DNA of 64,000 nucleotides from Calliopsis andreniformis (Eukaryota > Arthropoda > Insecta > Hymenoptera > Andrenidae). A program made the position numbers and the translations under genes. The notes beneath the pieces are model-generated. The model was not told the DNA's origin. It made no database searches and saw nothing but the letters and a program-made list of their open reading frames with translations. The stretch covers positions 806,001-870,000 of the forward strand of contig NW_027480593.1 in NCBI RefSeq assembly GCF_051401765.1, read 5' to 3'. This document shows positions 54,757-64,000 of the stretch, one piece after another (position 1 is the first letter of the stretch; each line of letters starts with the position of its first letter).

Positions 54757-56684
54757 GATAGAAGATTGATTATTGAGGATTGAAGATTGAGGATTGAGGA
54801 TTGACGATTGAGGATTGAGGATTGAGGTTTGAGGATTGAGGATGAGGGCTGAGGGTTGAGGATTGAGGTTTGAGGACTGAGGACTGAGGATTGAGGATTG
54901 AGAATTGAGGGTTGAGGATTGAGGATTGAAGATTGAGGATTGGGTATTGAGGATTGAAGAACGAGGATTGAGGATTGTGGATTGAGGATTGAGAATTGAA
55001 GATTGAGTATTGGGGATTGAAAATTGAGGATTGAGGACTGAGGATTGAGGATTGTGTATTGAGGATTGTGGATTGAGTATTGAAGATTGAGTATTGAGGG
55101 TTGACGATTGAGGATTGTGGATTGAAGGTTGAGTTTTGAGGATTGAAGGTTGAGGATTGAGGATTGAGGATTGAGAATTGACGATGAGGGCTGAGGGTTG
55201 AGGATTGCGGTTTGAGGACTGAGGACTGAGGATTGAGGATTGAGAATTGAGGATTGAGGATTGAGAATTGAGGATGAGGACTGAGGTTTGAGGATTGAGG
55301 TGTGAAGAATGAGGATTGAGGATTGAGGATTGAGGATTCAGGATTGAGGATTGAGGATTGAGTTTCGAAGGTTGAGGATTGATGACTGAGGATTGAGGAT
55401 TGAGGATCGAGGATTGAAGATTGAGGATAGGGGATTGAGGATAGACGATTGAGGATTGAGTATTGAGGATTGAGAATTGAGGATTGAGCATTGAAGGTTG
55501 AGTATTGAGGATTGAATGTTGAGGATTGAGGGTTGAGGATTGAAGATTGGGGACTTAGTGTTGAGGGTTGAGTGATGGGAATTGATGCTTGTGGATGGAG
55601 ATTTGAAGTTTGAAGAATGGGGATTGAGCATTGAAAACTGTGAATTGAGGATATTCTATTGAGGATTGAGGATTGACAATTGACTGTTGAGGACTGAGGG
55701 CTAAAGATTGAGGATTCAGGATTGAGGACACGGGATTGAGGTTTGATGACTGAGGATTGAGGGTTGAGGATTGAGGATTGAGGGTTGACGCTTGAGGATT
55801 GAGGGTTGAGTATGGAGGATTGAAGATAGAGGACTGAGTGTTGAGGATTGAGTGTTGAGAATTGATGTTTGAGGTTTGAGGTTAGATTATTGAATAGTGT
55901 GGATTGAGTATTGAACCACGAGAATTCAGGATACTCTATTGAGTATTGATAATTGAGGATTGATGGTTGAGTAATGAAGATTGGTGGTTGAGGGTTGTGT
56001 GTTGAATATTGAGGATTGAGGATTGAGGATTGAGGATTGAAGATTGAGGATTGAATATCAAGAATTGATGATTGAAGATTGAGGATTGAGGATGAAGTGT
56101 TGAGGATTGAGGACGAGGACTGACGGTTGAGGATTGAGGTTTGAGGATCGAGGATTGAGGATTGAGGACTGAGGATTGAGGATTGAGGATTAAGCATTGA
56201 GGATTGAAGATTGAGGACTGGGGATTGAGGATTGAAGATTGACGATTGAGGATTGTGGATTGAGGATTGAGGATTGAACATTGAGGACTGAGTGTTGAGG
56301 GTTGAGTGATGAGAATTGATGTTTGTGGATAGAGGTTTGAAGATTGCAGATTGAGTATTGAGTGTTGAAAACTGTGAATTGAGGATATTCTATTGAGGAT
56401 TCAGGGTTGACAACTGATTGCTGACGACTGAGGGCTGAAGATTGAGGATTGAGGATTGAAGATTGAGTATTGAGGATTGAAGATGGAGGATTGAGGATTG
56501 ACGATTGAGGATTGAGGATTGAGGTTTGAGTATTGACGATGAGGGCTGAGGGTTGAGGATTGAGGTTTGAGGTCTGAGGACTGAGGATAGAGGATTGAGA
56601 ATTGAGGATTGAGGATTGAGGACTGCGGACTGAGGATTCAGGATTGAGAATTGAGGATTGAGGATAGAGTGTTGAAGATTGAGG
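54757..56684. repeat. U7: deleted U unit remnant
   Basis: About 54757-54976 matches the early part of a U unit (34590-34800), and 54980-56280 matches 36400-37700 (offset 18578 bp at 36760 and 55338). About 1.6 kb between is missing, as is the left edge with GTACGAGG. The right end is like U6 (offset 15234 bp). It retains markers at 55633 and 56367. U6 lacks about 1278 bp that U7 keeps. Confidence 0.82.
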
Positions 56685-59600
56685 ATTGGGTATTGAGGAT
56701 TGAGGATTGAGGATTGAGGATTGAGTATTGAAGGTTGAGGATTGAAGATTGAGGATTGAGGATTGAGGATTGAGGATTGTGGGTTGAGGATGAGGGCTGA
56801 GGGTTGAGTATTGAGGTTTGAGGACTGAGGACTGAGGATTGAGGATTGAGAATTGAGGATTGAGGATAGAGTGTTGAAGATTGAGGATTGGGTATTGAGG
56901 ATTGAGGATTGAGGATTGAAGGTTGAGGATTGTGAATTGAAGATTGAGTATTGAGGATTGAAGATTGAGGATTGAGGATTGAGGATTGAGAGTTGACGAT
57001 GAGGGCTGAGGGTTGAGGATTGAGGTTTGAGGACTGAGGACTGAGGATTGAGAATTTAGGATTGAGGATTGAGGATTGAGGATTGAAGATTGAGGATTGG
57101 GTATTGAGGATTGAACATTGAGGATTGGGGATTGAGTATCGAGGATTGAGTATTGAGGATTGAAGATTGAATATTGATGATTGTAGATTGATGATTGAGG
57201 ATTGAAGATTGAGGATTGAGGACTGGGGATTGAGGATAGAGTATTGAGGATTGGGGATTGAGGATTGAAGATTGAGTATTGAGGATTGAAGATTGAGGAT
57301 TGTGGATTGAAGATTGAGTATTGAGGATTGAAGATTGAGGATTGAGAATCGAGGATTGAGAATTGACGATGAGGGCTGAGGGTTGAGGATTGAGGTTTGA
57401 GGACTGAGGACTGAGGATTGAGGATTGAGAATTGAGGATTGAGGACTGAGGATTGAGGATTGAAGATTGAGGATTGGGTATTGAGGATTGAACATTGAGG
57501 ATTGAGGATTGAGTATCGAGGATTGAGGATTGAGGATTGAAGATTGAATATTGATGATTGTAGATTGAGGATTGAGGATTGAGGGTTGTGGATTGAGGAC
57601 GCGGACTGAGGGTTGAGTGTTGATGTTTGAGGTCTGAGGAATGAGGATTGAGGATTGAGAATTGAGGATTGAGGATTGAGGATTGAAAGTTGAGGATTGG
57701 GTATTGAGGATTGAAGAATGAGGACTGAGGATTTAGGATTGAGGATTGAGGATTGACGATTCAGTATTGAGGATTGAAGATTGAGGATTGAGGATTGAGG
57801 ATTGAGGATTGAGGATTGAGGATTGAGGATTGGGGATTGAGGATTGAAGATTGAGGATTGAGGATTGATGATTAAAGATTGAATATTGAGGATTGAAGAT
57901 TGAGGATTGATGATTGAGGATTGAGGATTGAGGATTGAGGATCGAGGATTGAGGATTGAGGATTGAAGATTGAATATTGATGATTGAAGATTGAGGATTG
58001 GGGATTGAGGGTTGTGGATTGAGGACGAGGACTGAGGGTTGAGTATTGATGTTTGAGGTTTGAGGATTGAGGATTGAGGATTGAGAATTGAGGATTGAAG
58101 ATTGAGTATTGAGGTAGAAGATTGAGGATTGAGGACTGAGGATTGAGGATTGAGTATGGAGGATTGAGGATTGAGGATTGAAGATTGAGTATTGAGGATT
58201 GAAGATTAAGGATTGTGGATTGAAGATTGAGTATTGAGGATTGAAGATTGAGGATTGAGGATTGAGGATTGAGAATTGACGATGAGGGCTGCGGGTTGAG
58301 GGTTGAGGTTTGAGGACTGAGGACTGAGGATTGAGGATTGAGAATTGAGGATTGAGGATTGAGGATTGAGGATTGAAGATTGAGGATCGGGTATTGAGGA
58401 TTGAACATTGAGGATTGAGGATTGAGGATCGAGGATTGAGGGTTGAGTATTGAAGATTGAATATTGATGATTGAAGATTGAGGATTGAGGACTGAGGGTT
58501 GTGGATTGAGGACGAGGACTGAGGGTTGAGGATTGAGAATTGAGGATTGTGGGTTGAGGATGAGGGCTGAGGGCTGAGGGATGAGTATTGTGGTTTGAGG
58601 ACTGCGGACTGAGGATTGAGGATTGAGAATTGAGGACTGAGGATAGAGTGTTGAAGATTGAGGATTGGGTATTGAGGATTGAGGATTGAGGATTGAAGGT
58701 TGAGGATTGTGAATTGAAGATTGAGTATTGAGGATTGAAGATTGAGGATTGAGGATTGAGGATTGAGAGTTGACTATGAGGGCTGAGGGTTGAGGATTGA
58801 GGTTTGAGGACTGAGGACTGAGGATTGAGGATTGAGAATTGAGGATTGGGGATTGAGGATCGAAGATTGAGGATTGGGTATTGACGATTGAAGAATGAGG
58901 ACTGAGGATTTAGGATTGAGGATTGAGGATTGACGATTCAGTATTGAAGATTGAATATTGATGATTGAAGATTGAGGATTGAGGACTGAGGGTTGTGGAT
59001 TGAGGACGAGGACTGAGGGTTGAGGATTGAGGATTGAGGATTGTGGGTTGAGGATGAGGGCTGAGAGCTGAGGGTTGAGTATTGTGGTTTGAGGACTGCG
59101 GACTGAGGATTGAGGATTGAGAATTGAGGACTGAGGATAGAGTGTTGAAGATTGAGGATTGGGCATTGAGGATTGAGTATTGAGGATTGAGGATTGAGAA
59201 TTGACGATGAGGGCTGCGGGTTGAGGGTTGAGGTTTGAGGACTGAGGACTGAGGATTGAGGATTGAGAATTGAGGATTGAGGATTGAGGATTGAGGATTG
59301 AAGATTGAGGATCGGGTATTGAGGATTGAACATTGAGGATTGAGGATTGAGGATCGAGGATTGAGGGTTGAGTATTGAAGATTGAATATTGATGATTGAA
59401 GATTGAGGATTGAGGACTGAGGGTTGAGGATTGAGGATTGAGGATTGTGGGTTGAGGATGAGGGCTGAGGGCTGAGGGTTGAGTATTGTGGTTTGAGGAC
59501 TGCGGACTGAGGATTGAGGATTGAGAATTGAGGACTGAGAATAGAGTGAAGAAGATTGAGGATTGGGTATTGAGGATTGAGGATTGAGGATTGAAGGTTG

Positions 59601-62600
59601 AGGATTGAGAATTGAGGATTGAGGATTGAGGATTGAAAGTTGAGGATTGGGTATTGAGGATTGAAGAATGAGGACTGAGGATTTAGGATTGAGGATTGAG
59701 GATTGACGATTCAGTATTGAGGATTGAAGATTGAGGATTGAGGATTGAGGATTGAGGATTGAGGACTGAGGATTGAGGATTGGGGATTGAGGATTGAAGA
59801 TTGAGGATTGAGGATTGATGATTAAAGATTGAATATTGAGGATTGAAGATTGAGGATTGATGATTGAGGATTGAGGATTGAGGATTGAGGATCGAGGATT
59901 GAGGATTGAGGATTGAAGATTGAATATTGATGATTGAAGATTGAGGATTGGGGATTGAGGGTTGTGGATTGAGGACGAGGACTGAGGGTTGAGTATTGAT
60001 GTTTGAGGTTTGAGGATTGAGGATTGAGGATTGAGAATTGAGGATTGAAGATTGAGTATTGAGGTAGAAGATTGAGGATTGAGGACTGAGGATTGAGGAT
60101 TGAGTATGGAGGATTGAGGATTGAGGATTGAAGATTGAGTATTGAGGATTGAAGATTAAGGATTGTGGATTGAAGATTGAGTATTGAGGATTGAAGATTG
60201 AGGATTGAGGATTGAGGATTGAGAATTGACGATGAGGGCTGCGGGTTGAGGGTTGAGGTTTGAGGACTGAGGACTGAGGATTGAGGATTGAGAATTGAGG
60301 ATTGAGGATTGAGGATTGAGGATTGAAGATTGAGGATCGGGTATTGAGGATTGAACATTGAGGATTGAGGATTGAGGATCGAGGATTGAGGGTTGAGTAT
60401 TGAAGATTGAATATTGATGATTGAAGATTGAGGATTGAGGACTGAGGGTTGTGGATTGAGGACGAGGACTGAGGGTTGAGGATTGAGGATTGAGGATTGT
60501 GGGTTGAGGATGAGGGCTGAGGGCTGAGGGTTGAGTATTGTGGTTTGAGGACTGCGGACTGAGGATTGAGGATTGAGAATTGAGGACTGAGAATAGAGTG
60601 AAGAAGATTGAGGATTGGGTATTGAGGATTGAGGATTGAGGATTGAAGGTTGAGGATTGTGAATTGAAGATTGAGTATTGAGGAATTGAAGATTGAGGAT
60701 TGAAGATTGAGGATTCAGAGTTGACGATGAGGGCTGAGGGTTGAGGATTGAGGTTTGAGGACTGAGGACTGAGGATTGAGGATTGAGAATTGAGGATTGA
60801 GGATTGAGGATTGAGGATTGAAGATTGAGGATTGGGTATTGAGGATTGAACATTGAGGATTGAGGATTGAGGATCGAGGATTGAGGATTGAGGATTGAAG
60901 ATTGAATATTGATGATTGTAGATTGAGGATTGAGGATTGAGGGTTGTGGATTGAGGACGCGGACCGAGGGTTGAGTATTGATGTTTGAGGTCTGAGGAAT
61001 GAGGATTGAGGATTGAGAATTGAGGATTGAGGATTGAAGATTGAAAGTTGAGGATTGGGTATTGAGGATAGAAGAATGAGGACTGAGGATTTAGGATTGA
61101 CGATTGAGGATTGACGATTCAGTATTGAGGATTGAAGTTTGAGGATTGAGGATTGAGGATTGAGGATTGAGGATTGAGGATTGAGGATTGAGGATTGGGG
61201 ATTGAGGATTGAAGATTGAGGATTGAGGATTGATGATTAAAGATTGAGTATTGAGGATTGAAGATTGAGGATTGATGATTGAGGATTGAGGATTGAGGAT
61301 TGAGGATCGAGGATTGAGGATTGAGGATTGAAGATTGAATATTGATGATTGAAGATTGAGGATTGGGGATTGAGGGTTGTGGATTGAGGACGAGGACTGA
61401 GGGTTGAGTATTGATGTTTGAGGTTTGAGGATTGAGGATTGAGAATTGAGGATTGAAGATTGAGTATTGAGGTAGATGATGTAGATGAAGATGAGGTAGA
61501 TGAAGATTGAGTATTGAGGATTGAAGATTGAGTATTGAGGATTGATGACTGGGGATTGAAGATTGAGTATTGAGGATTGAAGATTGAGGATTGTGGATTG
61601 AAGATTGAGTATTGAGGATTGAAGATTGAGGATTGAGGACTGAGGATTGAGAATTGACGATGAGGGCTGCGGGTTGAGGGTTGAGGTTTGAGGACTGAGG
61701 ACTGAGGATTGAGGATTGAGAATTGAGGATTGAGGATTGAGGATTGAGGATTGAAGATTGAGGATTGGGTATTGAGGATTGAACATTGAGGATTGAGGAT
61801 TGAGGATAGAGGATTGAGGGTTGAGGATTGAAGATTGAATATTGATGATTGAAGATTGAGGATTGAGGACTGAGGGTTGTGGATTGAGGACGAGGACTGA
61901 GGGTTGAGGATTCAGGATTGAGGATTGAGGATTGGAGATTGAGGATTGAGGATTGATGATTAAAAATTGAGTGTTGAGGATTGAAGATTGAGTATTGAGG
62001 ATTGAAGATTGAGGATTGAGGATTGAGGATTGAGGATTGAGGATGAGGGCTGAGGGTTGAGGATTGAGGTTTAAGGGCTGAGGATTGAGAATTCAGGATT
62101 GAGGATTGAGGATTGAAGATTGAGGATTGGGTATTGAGGATTGAAGAATGAGGATTGAGGATTGAGGATTGAGGATAGAGGATTGAAGATTGAGTATTGA
62201 GGATTGAAGATTGACGATTGAGGATTGTGGGTTGAAGATTGAGTATTGAACATTGAGGACTGAGTGTTGAGGGTTCAGTGATGAGAATTGATGTTTGTGG
62301 ATAGAGGTTTGAAGATTGCAGATTGAGTATTGAGTATTGAAAACTGTGACTTGAGGATATTCTATTGAGGATTGAGGATTGTCAACTGATTGTTGAGGTC
62401 TGAGGTCTGAAGATTGAGGATTCAGGATTGAGGATTCAGAATTGAGGTTTGAAGACTGAGGATTGAGGATTGAAGAATGATTATTGAGGATTGAGGGTTG
62501 AGAATTGAGGATTGAGGATTGAGGAATGAGGATTGTGGATTGGGTAATGAGGATTGAAGAATGAGGATTGAGAATTGAGGATTGAGGATTGAGGATTGAA

Positions 62601-64000
62601 GATTGAGTATTGATGATTGTAGATTGAGTATCGAGGATTGAGGGTTGTGGATTGAGGACGCGGACTGAGGGTTGAGTATTGATGTTTGAGGTCTGAGGAA
62701 TGAGGATTGAGGATTGAGAATTGAGGATTGAGGATTGAGGATTGAAGATTGAGGATTGGGTATTGAGGATTGAAGGATGAGGACTGAGGATTTAGGATTG
62801 AGGATTGAGGATTGACGATTCAGTATTGAGGATTGAAGATTGAGGATTGAGGATTGAGGATTGAGGATCGAGGATTGAAGACTGAGTATTGAGGATTGAA
62901 TATTGAGGATTGAGGATTGAGGATTGAGAATTGAGGATTGAGGATTGAGGATTCAGGATTGAGGATTGAGGATTGAAGATTGAGGATTGAGGATTGATGA
63001 TTAAAGATTGAGTGTTGAGGATTGAAGACTCAGCATTGATGATTGAGGATTGAGGATTGAGGATTGAGGAGTGAGGATTGAGTATTGAAGGTTGAGGATT
63101 GAAGATTGAGGATTGAAGATTGAGGATTGAGAGTTGACGATGAGGGCTGAGGGTTGAGGATTGAGGTTTGAGGACTGAGGACTGAGGATTGAGGATTGAG
63201 AATTGAGGATTGAGGATTGAGGATTGAGGATTGAAGATTGAGGATTGGGTATTGAGGATTGAACATTGAGGATTGAGGATTGAGGATCGAGGATTGAGGA
63301 TTGAGGATTGAAGATTGAGGATTGAGGATTGGGGATTGAGGATTGAAGATTGAGGATTGAGGATTGATGATTAAAGATTGAGTATTGAGGATTGAAGATT
63401 GAGGATTGATGATTGAGGATTGAGGATTGAGGATTGAGGATCGAGGATTGAGGATTGAGGATTGAAGATTGAATATTGATGATTGAAGATTGAGGATTGG
63501 GGATTGAGGGTTGTGGATTGAGGACGAGGACTGAGGGTTGAGTATTGATGTTTGAGGTTTGAGGATTGAGGATTGAGGATTGAGAATTGAGGATTGAAGA
63601 TTGAGTATTGAGGTAGAAGATTGAGGATTGAGGACTGAGGATTGAGGATTGAGTATTGAGGATTGAGGACTGGGGATTGAAGATTGAGTATTGAGGATTG
63701 AAGATTGAGGATTGTGGATTGAAGATTGAGTATTGAGGATTGAAGATTGAGGATTGAGGACTGAGGATTGAGAATTGACGATGAGGGCTGCGGGTTGAGG
63801 GTTGAGGTTTGAGGACTGAGGACTGAGGATTGAGGATTGAGAATTGAGGATTGAGGATTGAGGATTGAGGATTGAAGGTTGAGGATTGGGTATTGAGGAT
63901 TGAACATTGAGGATTGAGGATTGAGGATCGAGGATTGAGGGTTGAGGATTGAAGATTGAATATTGATGATTGAAGATTGAGGATTGAGGACTGAGGGTTG
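56685..64000. repeat. C'': second copy of C' (cut by window end)
   Basis: This block is collinear with 41451 to about 48995. Differences include a rearranged patch at about 59170-59600, single-base indels (offset steps near 59820 and 60684), and a 279-bp loss near 63310 relative to about 48020-48300. One marker is present (62339, matching 47054). Landmark order and private variants are otherwise preserved. The block continues past the right edge of the window. Confidence 0.88.
61472..61505. repeat. Non-heptamer tract of GTAGATGA-type units (copy 2)
   Basis: This is the same tract as at 46187-46220, at an offset of exactly 15285 bp. Its presence in both copies shows that the expansion arose before the 15.23-kb duplication. 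No other site in the window has it. Confidence 0.85.

Larger units (their letters stand above)
41048..56281. repeat. First copy of a 15.23-kb tandem duplication
   Basis: Sequence from about 41048 recurs from about 56282 at an offset of 15234 bp: 41404-42261, 42638-43174 and 43540-43932 match 56638-57495, 57872-58408 and 58774-59166. Later the offset is 15285 bp, and 15006 bp near the window end. Shared private variants include GAGAATCGAGG (42113 and 57347) and GAGGATCGGGTATT (43150 and 58384). The copy includes C', B'' and the U7 remnant. The duplication is overlaid on the block features. Confidence 0.9.
6611..62348. repeat. Family of 44 diverged modules marked by GAAAACTGTG
   Basis: A module of about 165 bp runs from GAACATTGAGGACTGAGTG or GGACTTAGTGTTGAGGG, through GATGTTTGTGG and GAAAACTGTG, to GATATTCTATTGAGG and GAGGGCTGAAG. 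Marker positions are 6611, 7847, 8356, 9827, 10471, 12202, 12698, 13446, 13942, 15164, 15891, 16568, 17302, 19074, 19660, 21131, 21865, 23262, 23848, 25313, 26047, 27402, 27988, 29872, 31130, 31716, 33600, 34997, 35583, 37055, 37789, 38760, 39494, 41133, 47054, 49454, 50781, 52247, 52973, 53852, 54579, 55633, 56367 and 62339. It is the part of the array least like pure heptamer, and is absent from 1-6600 and from most of C' and C''. Function unknown. Confidence 0.85.
1..64000. repeat. Heptanucleotide satellite/minisatellite array filling the window
   Basis: The sequence is built from the 7-bp unit GAGGATT, repeated on the order of nine thousand times with mostly single-base variants (for example GAAGATT, GAGAATT, GAGTATT, GAGGACT, GAGGGTT, GAGGTTT, GACGATT, GATGATT, GAACATT, GAATATT, GGGTATT). 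Six-base units occur at fixed landmarks, so block lengths are not multiples of seven. The consensus has no C on the + strand, giving extreme strand asymmetry. The + strand has TGA once per unit, hence a stop every 21 bases in each frame. The - strand consensus has no stop in any frame and reads I-L-N-P-Q-S-S in all three. No stretch of unique sequence longer than a few tens of bases was found. Function is unknown; a structural satellite role is inference. Confidence 0.97.

Noticed and set aside
1..64000. CRISPR array
   Set aside because: There are no 20-50 bp direct repeats separated by unique spacers. Everything between repeats is itself heptamer.
1..64000. Telomeric repeat tract
   Set aside because: The TTGAGGA unit is G-rich on one strand like telomere repeats. 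However, it is very heterogeneous, organised in higher-order blocks, and matches no telomere unit I know. No chromosome end is visible.
1..64000. tRNA, rRNA or structured ncRNA genes
   Set aside because: The near absence of C on the + strand prevents stable paired stems. No conserved tRNA or rRNA sequence was seen.
1..64000. Entire window as an assembly or sequencing artefact
   Set aside because: It cannot be excluded for some duplicates (D1/D2, the 15.2-kb copy). Private SNPs, graded indels and conversion-like patches between copies argue that most of the structure is real.

Overview
The whole 64 kb is one non-coding tandem-repeat array. The basic unit is a heptamer, GAGGATT on the + strand (AATCCTC on the - strand), which runs with point variants from the first base to the last. 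I see no protein-coding gene, RNA gene, transposon, CRISPR array or ordinary intergenic sequence. The + strand is rich in G, A and T and very poor in C. It carries TGA in every frame. The - strand of the pure heptamer has no stop codon in any frame, so long - strand open frames encoding a repeated I-L-N-P-Q-S-S heptapeptide are a by-product of the repeat.

The organism cannot be named from this sequence. An uninterrupted gene-free array of this size with nested higher-order repeats fits a eukaryotic satellite or minisatellite locus (pericentromeric, subtelomeric or similar) better than a bacterial chromosome. This is inference: bacteria also carry short heptanucleotide repeats, but arrays this long are not usual there.

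The array is hierarchical. Level 1 is the 7-bp unit, with occasional 6-bp units that shift the phase. Level 2 is a set of variant-defined modules of a few hundred bases, including a diverged module marked by GAAAACTGTG that I count 44 times. Level 3 consists of block types. C-type blocks lack that marker over most of their length (about 1-6.4, 41.5-46.7 and 56.7-62.1 kb). B-type blocks carry a GAAAAGAGTGG landmark (about 15.0-18.5, 38.6-40.6 and 52.1-54.8 kb). U-type blocks have a full length of 4188-4189 bp. Level 4 is tandem repetition of these blocks: five consecutive U units at 18470-38581, a separate U copy at 7243-11263, deleted U remnants at 40620-41450 and 54757-56684, a 1244-bp tandem duplication at 11916-14403, and a tandem duplication with a 15.23-kb offset whose second copy runs off the right end.

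Layout: C1 (1-6935, ending in a B fragment); U0 with its left flank (6936-11263); C-type link (11264-11915); D1 and D2 (11916-14403); C/B copy and B1/B2 (14404-18469); U1 to U5 (18470-38581); B' (38582-40619); U6 remnant (40620-41450); C' (41451-52100); B'' (52101-54756); U7 remnant (54757-56684); C'' (56685-64000). Block edges were placed by eye from diagnostic variants and are good to about ten to a few tens of bases. Nothing here supports a new gene-based system. The notable content is the size and layered history of the array.
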